From Leptodactylus fallax (lineage: Eukaryota; Chordata; Amphibia; Anura; Leptodactylidae), in NCBI GenBank assembly GCA_947044405.1, contig CAMRHE010000067.1, forward strand, positions 4,958,501 through 5,022,500: a stretch of 64,000 nt of DNA, given 5' to 3'. Of this stretch, positions 1 through 13,237 are shown piece by piece. Position numbers and translations under genes: made by a program. A model generated the notes under the pieces. The model searched no databases, was not told the origin of the DNA, and saw only the letters and a program-made list of their open reading frames with translations. Each line of letters starts with the position of its first letter. Position 1 is the stretch's first letter.

Positions 1-768
1 CCTGAGCCATTTAGTTATCACCTTTGCTTTATGGCAAGGTGCTCCATCATGCTGGAAAAGGCATTGTTGAGCGCCAAACTGCTCTTGGACGGTTGGGAGA
101 AGTTGCTCTTGGAGGACATTCTGGTACCATTCTTTATTCATGGCTGTGTTTTTAGGCAAGACTGTGAGAGAGCCGATTCCCTTGGCTGAGAAGCAACCCC
201 ACACATGAATGGTTTCAGGATGCTTTACAGTTGGCATGAGACAAGACTGGTGGTAGCGCTCACCTCTTCTTCTCCGAATAAGCTGCTTTCCAGATGTTCC
301 AAACAATCGAAAAGGGGATTCATCAGAGAAAATGACTTTCCCCCAGTCCTCAGCAGTCCACTCCCTGTAACTTTTGCAGAATATCAGTCTGTCCCTGATG
401 TTTTTTCTGGAGAGAAGTGGCTTCTTTGCTGCCCTCCTTGAGACCAGGCCTTGCTCCAAGAGTCTCCGCCTCACAGTGCGTGCAGATGCACTCACACCTG
501 CCTGCTGCCATTCCTCAGCAAGCTCTGCACTGCTGGTAGCCCGATCCCGCAGCTGAAACACTTTTAAGAGACGGTCCTGCCGCTTGCTGGTCTTTCTTGG
601 GCGCCCTGGAGCCTTTTTGGCACCAATGGAACCTCTCTCCTTGAAGTTCTTGATGATGCGATAGATTGTTGACTGAGGTGCAATCTTTCTAGCTGCAATA
701 CTCTTCCCAGTTAGGCCATTTTTGTGCAGTGCAATGATGACTGCAAGTGTTTCTTTAGAGATAACCAT
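1..768 (-). CDS. Tc1-family transposase, N-terminal 256 residues, open to the window edge
   Basis: The frame starts at the ATG complementary to 766-768 (MVISKETL) and matches the Tc1/mariner (IS630) family. I followed codons from the start to about 490 and from base 1 to 96; both ends are in the same frame, so no net frameshift lies between. Visible parts are a paired-like helix-turn-helix N-terminus, a GRPRK AT-hook-like motif near residue 55, the first catalytic aspartate in FSDES (D149) and the second in QHDGAPCH (D241). The third acidic residue lies outside the window. A transposase binds its terminal repeats and cuts at TA sites in the nucleus. It may be intact, but the missing third prevents a verdict. 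Confidence 0.8.
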   Translation of the reverse strand, partial: MVISKETLAVIIALHKNGLTGKSIAARKIAPQSTIYRIIKNFKERGSIGAKKAPGRPRKTSKRQDRLLKVFQLRDRATSSAELAEEWQQAGVSASARTVRRRLLEQGLVSRRAAKKPLLSRKNIRDRLIFCKSYREWTAEDWGKVIFSDESPFRLFGTSGKQLIRRRRGERYHQSCLMPTVKHPETIHVWGCFSAKGIGSLTVLPKNTAMNKEWYQNVLQEQLLPTVQEQFGAQQCLFQHDGAPCHKAKVITKWLR

Positions 769-1141
769 GGTTAACAGAAGAGAAACAATGATGGCATGCA
801 CCAGCCTCCTTTTAAAGTGTCCAGTGGTGTCATTCTTACTTAATCATGACAGATTGATCTCCAGCCCTGTCCTCATCAACATCCACACCTGTGTTAATGG
901 CGCAATCACTGAAACGATGTTAGGTGGTCCTTTTAAGGCAGGGCTGCAATGATGTTGAAATGTGTTTTGGGGGATAAAGTTCATTTTCTAGGCAAATATT
1001 GACTTTGCAAGTAATTGCTGTTAAGCTGATCACTCTTTATAACATTCTGGAGTATATGCAAATTGCCATTAGAAAAACTGAAGCAGTAGACTTTGTAAAA
1101 ATTAATATTTGTATCATTCTCAAAACTTTTGGCCATGACTG
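1..1141 (-). mobile_element. Tc1/mariner transposon A, truncated by the window edge
   Basis: The plus strand ends with a Tc1-type terminus whose reverse complement begins CAGTCATGGCCAAAAGTTTT, directly followed by the TA dinucleotide at 1142-1143 that Tc1 elements duplicate. The transposase is on the minus strand, so this is the 5-prime end of the element; the other half lies left of base 1. Between the terminus and the transposase start (768) lies a long non-coding terminal region. The terminus differs from those of the other Tc1 copies in this window, so it is a separate lineage. Confidence 0.85.
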
Positions 1142-1385
1142 TACACTTATGAAAGGACAAGATATAGACCATTGTAATAATATGGTGATAACTGATATCT
1201 GTAATGGCACCAGGCTACAATACCAATCATACCACTAAGCCATGCTGATGAAACATTAACAGTACCTTATTGAATGCCTTATTGCTAAAATGTTGTGCCA
1301 CCAATAAAAGTGGTCATGACTTAAACACAACTACAAATGTGTACATCCACAGCTTTAATTTTACTAAGGTAATGCCCAGCTCCTA

Positions 1386-1630
1386 TACAGTTAGGGTATG
1401 TTAACACAGTGGAAAATGAAGAGGAATTTGAGGTAGACATGAATTCTTCTTCGTTCCCCCCCCCCCCAGGCTCCCCTCTGCATTCTGATGAATGGGCCTG
1501 ATCAGCTCAGAGTCTCGCGCTTATTTTTTCAGCGTCCTGCAGTGTTCTCTGTCTCCCATTGAAAACAATGATTTTTGGCAGAATCCGCCCATAATTAGCA
1601 GTAGATTCTGCAATGTGAACAATGCCTTAT
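1386..1630. repeat. Dispersed repeat (GAAGAGGAATTTGAGG family)
   Basis: The block from 'taacacagtggaaaatgaagaggaatttgagg' to 'gattctgcaatgtgaacaatgcc' resembles blocks at 14275-14580 and 49015-49290: the same opening, a middle with TTTTTTCAGC, 'ctcccattg' and 'ggcagaatccgcc', and a 'atgtgaa' close. It contains a C run near 1449. It is a decayed non-autonomous repeat of unassigned superfamily. Confidence 0.65.
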
Positions 1631-3785
<2,155 letters not shown>

Positions 3786-3925
3786 AAGGCACGCCCCCTG
3801 TGCTCCCTGAGCATAATTTGCATATCAGAATAAATGTTTTTTTACATAAACGGTGGGGACCACAAGAGAATGAGAGGTAGAAGTAGAATAGGCTTTTTCA
3901 TTTTCTAATGATAGACTCCCTTTAA
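3786..3925. mobile_element. Right-hand remnant of a TTAA-type MITE
   Basis: The stretch ends in GATAGACTCCCT followed by TTAA (3922-3925), the same right-end signature as the TTAA MITEs elsewhere in this window (for example GATAGATTCCCT-TTAA at 47012-47027). No left end is recognisable; it abuts the broken Tc1 transposase. Confidence 0.5.
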
Positions 3926-3987
3926 GTTTGTGATTGTAAGGCGACAAAATGTGAAAAAGTTCAAGGGGTATGAATACTTTTGCACTG
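3926..3987. mobile_element. Orphan Tc1 terminal repeat, second lineage
   Basis: The sequence GGGGTATGAATACTTTTGCA closing in CTG plus TA (3988-3989) is a Tc1-type outer terminus unlike that at 3095. No transposase of the matching lineage is adjacent, so it is a solo terminal fragment in a composite of at least three elements. Confidence 0.6.
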
Positions 3988-3989
3988 TA

Positions 3990-4737
3990 GATATTAAAAA
4001 AGATTACATATAGACATGAGATTTTGGCATGCTCCATTAAAATTGATATATACCAAAGGTATTTAACACTATAACGTTGCTTTTATGGGAGTAGATCTCT
4101 GTACATTCACAGTCCAATGCAGCCCGTACAGCAGCATATTGTTTTATATTAGGAAGTCATATAGGCTACGCGGCTACCATACAAGCATTATGAACAATTC
4201 TACCTTATGCATGAGAACTACAGAAAAAATGCAGAGAATAACTACAGGAAAAAAAAATCTCGACACGATTGTGTTTGGTTTAGCTAATTATATCAACTTA
4301 TCTCAAATAAAGTTATGTTAGATTTCCTATATAAATATATTACAAAAAAAGAGAAGGAATTTTGCCTATATCTCCCTGTATAAACAAAAAAAGTAAGAGT
4401 TCAGTTCTGCTTTTGTACCAGATTAAACTGCTGACAGAAAAAGGAATACAATTTTGACCATTCTTTGGCCAAAAAAAAAAAAAATCTTACCCTTAGAATG
4501 TATCATTCCAAAAGGTGAAATCGCACTATGAAAATCTGAAGGTCTTGGTACTGAAAGGAGTATGGAGACTGGAAGGGTTAAATTCCATCAGTAAAAGTAG
4601 CATTGTCTGGAAATACCTTAATTATCATATTTAGCATTGTAATGAAGGGCTCTGATCACGTTACTGACCTATGTTTGCCAGGAAGCTCTCATTTGTGTCG
4701 GTTTTTTTTGTTTTGTTTTTTTGTGAAAGGGATTATT
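3990..4737. other. Gene-free stretch
   Basis: AT-rich sequence without recognisable exons or named repeats, apart from short A runs (about 4470) and a T-rich patch near 4700. Confidence 0.45.
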
Positions 4738-5104
4738 TGGGCTGGGGGACATTTTTGATTTTGATGACCTTTACTGAGGATATCTGTATCAGATTGGTGG
4801 GGATCTCACACTAAGCTCTCTCACAGATCAGCTGTTCCAGGCAGTCTCTAGCACCGGGACCTATACTGGGGATGGAGCCAAAAACAGAAGGCTCTATCCA
4901 CTGTATAGCAGTGCTGCCATAGTACAGCAGCTCTGCTCGTGTACAGTGAATGGAGCCTTCTGTTTCCAACTTCGGCCCCTGCATAAGGTGTGGGGGATGA
5001 GGTGCTGATCTGTGTGGGGTCCAGGTGTCAAACATGCACCAATCCGATACTGATGACTTATCATCCAGACTAGTTATGAGTATTAAAAATGTGTCCCAGC
5101 CTAG
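4738..5104. mobile_element. Palindromic MITE-like element
   Basis: The left flank (GGCTGGGGGACATTTTTGAT, then GATGACC and CAGATTGGTGGGG) pairs with the right flank read in reverse complement (GGCTGGGACACATTTTTAAT, CATCAGTATCGGATTGG). The middle also pairs: 'gaaggctctatccactgta' against 'acagtgaatggagccttc'. Fragments with the same 'gatgacc...atcagatc-ggtggggg' signature recur near 22530, 45250, 51600, 54970 and 55080, so it belongs to a dispersed family. Confidence 0.65.
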
Positions 5105-5108
5105 AAAT

Positions 5109-5460
5109 CAGTCCATGTTCATGTGATATACAGTCCATGCTCATGTGATATACAGTCCATGCTCATGTGATAGACAGTCCATGTTCATGTGATATACAGT
5201 CCATGCTCATGTGATATACAGTCCATGCTCATGTGATAGACAGTCCATGTTCATGTGATATACAGTCCATGCTCATGTGATATACAGTCCATGCTCATGT
5301 GATATACAGTCCATGTTCATGTGATTTATGGTCCATGGTCATGTGATATACAGTCCATAGTCATGCGATATACAGTCCATAGTCATGTGATATACGGTCC
5401 ATGGTCATGTGATATACAGTCCATGGTCATGTGATATACGGTCCATGGTCATGTGATGAA
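5109..5460 (+). repeat. 22-bp minisatellite, about 16 copies
   Basis: Sixteen tandem copies of a 22-bp unit (CAGTCCATGCTCATGTGATA plus TA) run without spacers. The first nine copies show a higher-order rhythm of three units (66 bp): a GTTC unit, then two GCTC units, with the variant GATAGACAG at the end of the first two trios. The last six copies switch to GGTC or AGTC variants. It is not a CRISPR array: there are no spacers. Confidence 0.95.
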
Positions 5461-5548
5461 CACACAAGTGCACAGATTATTACTAGGGTGATGTCTGTGC
5501 TGTGACTGTAACGAGCTGTGCACCTGTGTGTCCATCACATGACTATGG
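5443..5548. repeat. 33-bp inverted repeat overlapping the minisatellite end
   Basis: Bases 5443-5475 and 5516-5548 are reverse complements with about 3 mismatches, around a 40-base loop. The left arm includes the last minisatellite unit (CCATGGTCATGTGATG), so the tandem unit and the hairpin arm share sequence. Confidence 0.85.
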
Positions 5549-5560
5549 TCTGATTTTTAT

Positions 5561-6850
5561 CCACTGGAGGTAAACTATGACAGCAAGCAGAGATCTAGAA
5601 ATCCGTGAGGAACTAATATAAAATGTATATTGGAAAATTGTAGAACTTTTCATTATACAAACAATAAAATGTGTGGCTTAATATTTGTGTGAAACTGGAC
5701 AACCCCATTAACCTCCATAGTTGGGCATGGACTTTGCTTTAGGAGGATTCCCGGGGTGGTCCCCAGAATAGTCTTAGATTCATGTCAGTAGTGCCAATAC
5801 AGTAGCAGCTTAGGAACCAGAGCCAAAGGATGCCATCAGGAGATTGGTCAGGATGTAATGGACAAGATGGAAGGACAGCACACTAATGGAAAAAAAAGGT
5901 TGTGTATATGGAGCCTTACAATGCTGGTTGACTTGGTAAGGGAGTGTAGAGCAGTTGTGGACTAACTCAACAGGGCTGTGGCGGAAAAACAAGCCACAGG
6001 AGTCATAAGCTTGAGGCGCTCGCAAAGATGTAACTAAAGGCTCTCGGCCCTGGTGCTGAAGCTCATCCTGGACACCCCTCACAACTGTCAGCCACATCTA
6101 ATCTGTAGATATCTACAAGTTTCTCATCATTCCCCCTTTAGTGTAAGTTTCCCCCATAGAATCCCCCCTTGACTATATGTGGCTGACAACGGCTATTTTT
6201 GCAAGAAAAGGGTTAACTTTCTCATTTCTGATGCTAGAAAGCTGTGCATCATAAATCTTCTCACTCCAGCTCACTAGAGGGCAGGGGTCATGCATTTATG
6301 AGGCACAAACTGGCAGCCATGAAAGGAAATCAGAAAGGAAATCAAACAAGTTTATTCAACTCTATTGTGTTCAGAGCCACTTGTGGGGCTTCTGGTCGCA
6401 GTCGCACATGTGACCCCTATATGTGGGGCTAGACAAGAATCATTGCCACTGGCCAGGTTACAGCCCTAGAACCATGATAGGTAAGAAAGCAGCAATGTAG
6501 TTTACTTTGTAAAGGCATTCAAAGGACACACAAAGAGTTCAGAATACTGAGGGTAAGAGATCACAAAAGCAAACTTAGATAAATGACAAAATTATCTGTA
6601 TTTCTCAATGAAATGGCTTATCTCTTTCCTAACATTATGTAGAAAAACAGTTATCTGCTTATATCAGCGCTTTACTGAACAGAAGTCCAACTATTCAACA
6701 GCCAAATGTACATTAAATGTGACCTTCTAAGAAAAAAAAATAAGACTAACAATATGAAACAAACCACCATACACAGGTCTTCATAGACATAATGATACAA
6801 GTGACAACTATCAATGCTACACAGATAGTCATACAGATTGTCTTGTGGGA
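5561..6850. other. Gene-free stretch
   Basis: I see no gene or strong repeat. Short open frames here have no recognisable domain, no splice context and no codon structure worth reporting. Confidence 0.45.
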
Positions 6851-6852
6851 AA

Positions 6853-7264
6853 TACTCTAAAGAGGACCTTTCACTATGTATAACAAGTCCAGCTCTTTCC
6901 ACCATTTAATACTCGCTGCTCCACTGATTCTGGCATAGCTGGAATTTTTTTCTCTAGCCCTCACTGCTCCCAAGCAATCAATGCTGTTAGTTTTAGTGTC
7001 AGGAGGGCGGTGTCAGGCAGGAGCAGACAAGGGGTGTGTCTCTGAGCTCTGACGCTGGCTGCCTCTGATTGGAGCTCTTAATCACGCCCCCTGCCTGACA
7101 CTGCCCTTCTGACATTACAGAGCTTAAATAGCATATCAAGCACCAAAACTAACTGCACTTGTTGCTCGGGAATGGTGGGAGCTAGAGAGAAAATTTCAAC
7201 TGTTTAAGAATCAGTTGCAATGCTAAGAACTTGAATTGGTGGACGTTGTGAAACATCCGCTTTA
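6853..7264. mobile_element. Palindromic MITE-like element
   Basis: Long imperfect inverted repeats: 'tttctctagc' near 6950 pairs with 'gctagagagaaa' near 7182, 'gctgttagttttagtgtc' with 'caccaaaactaactgc', and 'gggcggtgtcaggcagg' with 'cctgcctgacactgccc'. The outer ends are CTAAAGAGGACCTTTCAC and GTGAAACATCCGCTTTAG. It is a non-autonomous DNA element of unassigned superfamily. Confidence 0.65.
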
Positions 7265-7560
7265 GGCTAAAGCCCCATGTAGCGGGCTACAGTGAAAAAG
7301 TGCTGCATGAAAAACAGCGGTTTCCTCTGTGGACTTTCTGCTTCAATTATAGCTATAGGGAACCCACCAGCATATCCATAGGTATAACTGATATGCTGTG
7401 ATTTCCAAAACCGCAACGGTTTTGGAAATCGCAACATTTCTGCTGCATGTATTTTTCTGCAATGTGTGGATGGGATGGTAGAGACTGGCAGGGGGGCAGA
7501 AAAGGATCAGTATAGCATAAGTGAAGTGTGTTTTGTTTCTTTTATATTTTTTAACCTATT
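7265..7560. repeat. Dispersed repeat with a perfect 14-bp hairpin
   Basis: It begins 'ggctaaagccccatgtagcgg', matching a family also seen at 39870-40020 ('aagccccatgttgcgg'). Within it, 7400-7413 and 7417-7430 form perfect 14-bp arms (GATTTCCAAAACCG) around a 3-base loop. Confidence 0.55.
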
Positions 7561-7606
7561 CTGAGACCTTTATCAAAACTTTTACTCCTCCAGACAACCT
7601 CTTTAA

Positions 7607-8086
7607 AGGGAATGTGTCACCAGTAAATAACATATTTTTTAAATGAAGGTTTATGGTAAACATATTTTGTAAGAATTTTTGGTGCATTTTGAAAAAATTT
7701 TCAATCTATATTTTTTTAAAATTCTAAAAATCTTGCAGTTCTGACTCTGGCCTCTAAACCAAATAATATGCTAAGACTTCCTGTTTTCTGATGGAGATTT
7801 CTTTGCAGCAGCCACCTCATGTATCCACACACTGATAATCACAGCTATCATGTATATATAGATAAGGCATAAGAACCCACCAGTCATAATAGGTGATTTC
7901 ACAACCTATCTACTCCCCTCTCTGCACAATGAGCTCTGCAAAGGTCACAGAGCAGGCCTAGAACACTCTGCCATAGAAGTCAATAGGATCTGCTCCAGTA
8001 CACCTTATCTATGACCCATGGTCTGCCTCCAGGAAACATAAAAATATGGTTTAAAAGGTCATTTTTTCTTGACTTGTTCTCCCTTT
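7607..8086. mobile_element. Probable TTAA-type MITE
   Basis: TTAA at 7603-7606 is followed by AGGGAATGTGTCACCAG. The opposite end, TGACTTGTTCTCCCT, reaches about 8086 and is followed by TTGA, which could be a mutated TTAA. The same TTAA is preceded by CCAGACAACCTCT, itself shaped like the right end of another such element. The right boundary is uncertain. Confidence 0.5.
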
Positions 8087-9357
8087 GAGGACCTTTGAAT
8101 TTTCCGCCCCACTTTGGATTGCCACTATACTGTATCCTGTTTCTTTTTAACAATCTAGACTAATGGGTAAAAAGAAAGACCGGTTACCCTTCCAAAGTCT
8201 GACCCAGTTTCATTGGCACTCCCCACAACATTGGTCCATAGATTAGGATTTCCAGGGTCATCTCTTCCTGTGCTGTTTGTGAGCAACTAGAGGAAAGTGT
8301 TTGCACTGAGTAGGACACTGGATGAAATACTTCACTGGAAATACACAACCTTTACCACTCACCCTCCCATCACAGAAAATACATCCTCAAACCCTACGCC
8401 TATTGGAAGTATACCAGTATTCGACTAGACTAACACAGCGTCAGCCTTATTGCTAAGCAGCTTTTGGGTTGTCCATACAAGAAAGCAAACATTTGTGGTC
8501 CTTGCGAGCCTGCTATAGTCTTTATTCTTTATTCATGAATACATTTATAGCCAGGCCCGCCCCCAGTGCACCAATTGCCTCAAATATATATATCTATAGC
8601 TATATATAGATATATATACACACAAAATCTATAAAAATTGCATCAATTGTTGTCAGTGTATGTATTTGCTTTAATATAGTCAAACAGGGCTTCATGTCCC
8701 ATCCCGTCCCATAAACATCTGTCCTTAGCTAGTACATTTATATGCTACCACAGATGGCAGTCTTCCTACCACAACAATGACACTTACCCAGCAGCTCAAC
8801 TTTTCATTGGTAAAATTTGGGCATATAAGCACCATCCCAGCTCGTCTGACAAGCCCACCTTCAGTCGGTGTCTGCTTGAAATCCCACCTTTTTTCAGGCC
8901 AGGGTAAGCTGAATTTGCCAGTGTTGTTACTAAAAAATTATGATAGTCCCAAAAAATGTGGGAATGTTGGAAACTATGGAACATTCTTGGAATTCTTCTA
9001 GATCTGAGCTTCTACCTCTCTTATCACTAGATACGCCATCCTATGTAGAGGCCTGTAGAGGTTTAAGTATCACTTTTATATAAAATTATCTGCTTCGGGA
9101 AACTTTTTTTTTTTATTTTGTCTTTGCCTGATATGTACAGTACATTCCTTCTAAACAATATTTGCTCGGGCACTGATTGGAATTTGCTTGTATTACTGCA
9201 CATTGTACATGGACATTGGCAGGTGGTTGACCCTTTGTTATTTGCAGTTAGGAAATAGATAAGCTATTTTTGAAACTTCATTGAGAAAAACAGATTTTTT
9301 GGAGTTCTTCCAGACTTAGCACACATCCAGCATCTCACAATACGTACTGTACAGCCA
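8087..9357. other. Gene-free stretch
   Basis: No gene is seen. An AT-rich palindromic patch lies at about 8586-8622 (TATAGCTATA core). The rest is unassigned. Confidence 0.45.
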
Positions 9358-9359
9358 TA

Positions 9360-10952
9360 CAGTGGGAAAAAAAGTATTTAGTCAGCCACCAATTGTGCAA
9401 GTTCTCCCACTTAAAAAGATGAGGCCGGCCTGTAATTGTCATCATAGGTAGACCTCAACTATGAGAGACAAAATGAGAAAACAAATCCAGAAAATCACAT
9501 TGTCTGATTTTTAAAGAATTTATTTGCAAATTATGGTGGAAAATAAGTATTTGGTCAATAACAAAAGTTCATCTCAATACTTTGTTATATATCCTTTGTT
9601 GGCAATGGCAGAAACATTTTTTGTCTTCACAAGGTTGGCACACACTGTTCCTGGTATGTTGGCCCATTCCTCCATGCAGATCTCCTCTAGAGCAGTGATG
9701 TTTTGGGGCTGTCCCTGGGCAACACGGACTTTCAACTCCCTCCAAAGGTTTTCTATGGGGTTGAGATCTGGAGACTGGCTAGGCCACTCCAGGACCTTGA
9801 ATTGCTTCTTACGAAGCTGCTCCTTCGTTGCCCTGGCGGTGTGCTTGGGATCATTGTCATGCTGAAAGACCCAGCCACGTTTTATCTTCAATGCCCTTGC
9901 TGATGGAAGGACGTTTGCACTCAAAATATCACAATACATGGCCCCATTCATTCTTTCATGTACACGGATCAGTCGTCCTGGTCCCTTTGCAGAAAAACAG
10001 CCCCAAAGCATGATGTTGCCACCCCCATGCTTCACAGTAGGTATGGTGTTCTTTGGATGCAACTCAGCATTCACTCTCCTCCAAACACAACGAGTTGTGT
10101 TTCTACCAAACAGTTCTACTTTGGTTTCATCTGACCATATGACATTCTCCCAATACTCTTCTGGAACATCCAAATGCTCTCTAGCAAACTTCAGACGGGC
10201 CTGGATATGTACTGGCTTAAGCAGGGGGACACGTCTGGCACTGCAGGATCGGAATCCCTGGCGGCGTAGTGTGTTACTGAGGGTAACCTTTGTTATGTTA
10301 GTCCCAGCTTTCTTCAGGTCATTCACTAGGTCTCCCCGTGTGGTTCTGGGATTTTTGCTCACCGTTCTTGTGATCATTTTGACCCCACAGGGTGAGAGCT
10401 TGTGTGGAGCCCCTGATCGAGGGAGTTTATCAGTGGTCTTGTATGTCTTCCATTTTCTAATTATTGCTCCCACAGTTGATTTCTTCACACCAAGCTGCTT
10501 GCCTATTGCAGATTCAGTCTTCCCAGCCTGGTGCAGGTCTACAATTTTGTTTCTGGTGTCCTTCCACAGCTCTTTGGTCTTCACCATAGTGGAGTTCGGA
10601 GTGTGACTGTTTGAGGTTGTGGACAGGTGTCTTTTATACTGATAACAATGTCAAACAGGAGCCATTACTACAGGTAATGAGTGGAGGACAGAGAAGCCTC
10701 TTAAAGAAGAAGTTACAGGTCTGTGAGAGACAGAAATCTTGCTTGTTAGTAGGTGACCAAATACTTATTTTCCACCATAATTTGCAAATAAATTCTTTAA
10801 CAATCAGAGATTGTGATTTTCTGGATTTGTTTTCTCATTTTGTCTCTCATAGTTGAGGTCTACCTATGATGACAATTACAGGCCGGCCTCATTTTTTTAA
10901 GTGGGAGAACTTGCACAATTGGTGGCTGACTAAATACTTTTTTCCCCCACTG
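9360..10952 (-). mobile_element. Full-length Tc1/mariner transposon C, 1593 bp
   Basis: It is bounded by TA at 9358-9359 and 10953-10954. The terminal inverted repeats are about 199 bp each (9360-9558 and 10754-10952), opening CAGTGGGAAAAAAAGTATTT on the left, with the right end matching in reverse complement. Each terminal repeat contains an outer AAGTATTTAGTCA-like site and an inner AAGTATTTGGTCA-like site, the IR/DR layout known from Sleeping Beauty-type elements. Both repeats carry the same GGCCGGCC octamer. One nearly complete transposase frame lies between them on the minus strand. It is the least damaged Tc1 copy in the window. Confidence 0.97.
9574..10587 (-). CDS. Tc1-family transposase, uninterrupted 337-residue frame
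   Basis: It is a DDE transposase of the Tc1 family; full-length members are about 340 residues. The N-terminal paired-like helix-turn-helix region covers roughly residues 1-110. The DD34E triad is present: D153 in WSDETK, D244 in FQHDNDPKH and E279 in [10 protein letters not shown]. The [17 protein letters not shown] core is also present. The frame ends [10 protein letters not shown], the usual C-terminus. Just before it, after CANLVKT, the segment that reads YRKRL or similar in related transposases is replaced by a shorter KNVS, which looks like a small in-frame deletion. There is no stop or frameshift, so the protein could be made if transcribed, but the C-terminal lesion makes activity doubtful. 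Confidence 0.93.
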   Translation of the reverse strand: MVKTKELWKDTRNKIVDLHQAGKTESAIGKQLGVKKSTVGAIIRKWKTYKTTDKLPRSGAPHKLSPCGVKMITRTVSKNPRTTRGDLVNDLKKAGTNITKVTLSNTLRRQGFRSCSARRVPLLKPVHIQARLKFAREHLDVPEEYWENVIWSDETKVELFGRNTTRCVWRRVNAELHPKNTIPTVKHGGGNIMLWGCFSAKGPGRLIRVHERMNGAMYCDILSANVLPSARALKIKRGWVFQHDNDPKHTARATKEQLRKKQFKVLEWPSQSPDLNPIENLWRELKVRVAQGQPQNITALEEICMEEWANIPGTVCANLVKTKNVSAIANKGYITKY

Positions 10953-10954
10953 TA

Positions 10955-11905
10955 GATATAATTGAAGTAGAATGTCGTCAGAGGAAAACTCTGCGGATTT
11001 CTGTGAAAACTGCTGCAGGAAAAATCACAATGCGTTTCCACCGCGTTTTTTCCCGCAGCGCTTTTTGGCTGCTAGTCGCTATGAGGGGCCTTAGCCTAAG
11101 GCACAGGAAACATGTGATTCTGTTCAGCTCGTTCTCGGAGTACCACTGGACTAGGCACTTTACATTGTGCTCATGTAAGTAAATATAGGAGTTGCAGTAA
11201 CTACATTCTCTATATAAACTATAGTGCAAAGTGCTCATTTAAATAAACTATACTGTATATATATATTATATTATATAATAGTTTATAAAACTCCTCTATA
11301 GACATATCCCATTGTACAACAGCTTATACTTTCCTTATTACTTAATCATAATTGTCAAAGTATAATTCCTTCTCTCTCTAGTATACTGAACTTTAGATCC
11401 CTAGTCTTCTAATCCTATCCTGAGAGCTCCAAGTAATGTTCAAGTAATCCTCTAATCCTCTTTCTAGGGAAGAGCATTTATTAGTGCAGTTAGCCCTGCA
11501 TCATTACACGACGCCTCCCAATTATATAAAATCATACAAATGGCTTCTATATATACAGTATATCACTATCTATGTAAATCTGTCCCTGACCTATGTGAAA
11601 AGGAACTCAATGAAAAAATGAAAAGCTGCCAGTGTTACAAGGTAATGGATAAGAATTAACGATAATTATCTAATACATTTATTGACAAAGAAAATAACCA
11701 TGACGGAATTAAACTTTCTATGTGTGAATGTAATGATTATATATGTAAGTGATTACAATATTACAGTGAAAAGCTAAGTGTATTGGGGAAAATTGTACAA
11801 GTGAAGGAGGCTCTAGTACCCTGCTGGGTCGCCTCCAGTCTAGATATAAGATGAGACACAACTGGGCATAGAAGCATACAGGTTCCATATGGTAGTCTAC
11901 CAATC
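10955..11905. other. Gene-free stretch
   Basis: A short dispersed-repeat piece lies at about 11000-11105 ('gcgtttccaccgcgtttttt' to 'ggggccttagcctaaggc'). There is an AT-rich run at 11255-11282. Nothing else is recognised. Confidence 0.45.
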
Positions 11906-11909
11906 ACTA

Positions 11910-12195
11910 CTAGGGGTGACTGACTGTATTATGCGATCACTCCCCAGATCATCACACCAGTAGTTGGGGTAGTGTGTGGCTCCATAGCAAAGTCAGGGCT
12001 GAAGCGTCACCATGAGTCCTCAATCCTCAAACCCAACTGCCATTGTATCCGAAACAGAACCTGGATTCATTGCTAAAGACAATACAGTTCCAACCCACAG
12101 CAGTCCAGGTTTCTTGTTCATGACACCACAAAAGCGACAGTGGCTGGCTGTCAATGTAAGGAGACATCATGAGTGCCGTGACACCAAGTTAACTT
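11910..12195 (-). pseudogene. Degenerate Tc1 transposase fragment
   Basis: Reading the minus strand gives LLWCHEQETWTAVGWN, then VFSNESRFCFGYN, and further on HTTPTTGVMIWGVIA. These match the region around the first catalytic residue and the following WG block of Tc1 transposases. The catalytic aspartate is changed to asparagine (SNES for SDES), and frameshifts and stops interrupt the frame. No terminal repeats are recognisable. It is an old fragment of a lineage different from the other copies. Confidence 0.75.
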
Positions 12196-13229
12196 CAGCT
12201 AATCTTCTGGAAATGTTCTGAAAAGAGACAGGGGAGTTTGATGAAGGGGCCACCGGTGTCTGGATGATGGAAAAGGAAACAGTGGGAACTGCTTGTGCTT
12301 GCTGGTGGATCAAACAGTCCTGGTCTGTCTAGAAAATCCAGAGCCTGTTTGGTGTGTGTATACCCTAACATAACTACTACTCCCAACACCTCCTAAAAGC
12401 TAGGTTAGAACAGCCTAGATGTGGGAAATACATCACAACGACCATCCTGCTACTATCAGTCTAATTATACACCCTTCTAAAAGTCTGTCAACTGGGAAAA
12501 ATGCCTTTGAGTGCATCAAAGAGGTATGCCTAGCAGTCAGTGATCTCACCAAGAGGTACACTACCCAAAAGTAGCCTCTAAGAAACTTTTTATAGGAAAT
12601 CATGGGAAGCACTTTTACGCCCTCTTGTGACAAGACCCATTGTTTAATCAGACCCATACCTGTAATCATTTACATATCTGCCTAAGATGTAACTGCATGA
12701 CGTTTTGCAGTAATTCAACATTTTTATTATTATGAATAACTGTTAAGCATCTGTCGATAGACATTAGATAGCTGTTGGACATTCATTAGGGTAACAGTTA
12801 TTCTTTCCAACCCTCCATACACATTCATGCTTCAGTCAAATGTGCATGTGTCCTCAGGAGGGAGAGGCGAGTCCGCACATGCCGGATACCGCTGGCGTCA
12901 GCTTCTCTCGTTTGAGAAGAGAACCAAAAAATTGGGCAAGCTGAAATTCAACAGCCCGATCCTACTCTTCCCTGATATCCATCTTCAAGGGAGAATCAGT
13001 AGGCCTTCATGTGTGACCCTCCTCTACACACAGTCATTGGCTGAGCAGTCATTTCCTGATGGTGAGCAGGACTTATATTTTAGAACAAAAAGAGAAAGTT
13101 TCGCACACTATAGCCAGTCAGTAACAAAAGTTGGGTTGAGCATCCAGGCTGCTTCTTATAGCTAAAGAAACAGAGATCAAACTATACAGTAAATCCACAC
13201 AAATGCCGACTCTCCAGAAAACACCAAAC
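12196..13229. other. Gene-free stretch
   Basis: I see no coding exon or recognisable repeat here. Confidence 0.4.
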
Positions 13230-13237
13230 CTCAGTAT

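Noticed and set aside
5109..5460. Possible CRISPR-like array
   Set aside because: Units are directly adjacent without spacers and the sequence is vertebrate; it is a minisatellite. The same applies to 33812-34198.
9938..10606. 222-residue plus-strand frame across element C
   Set aside because: It is the antisense shadow of the Tc1 transposase on the minus strand.
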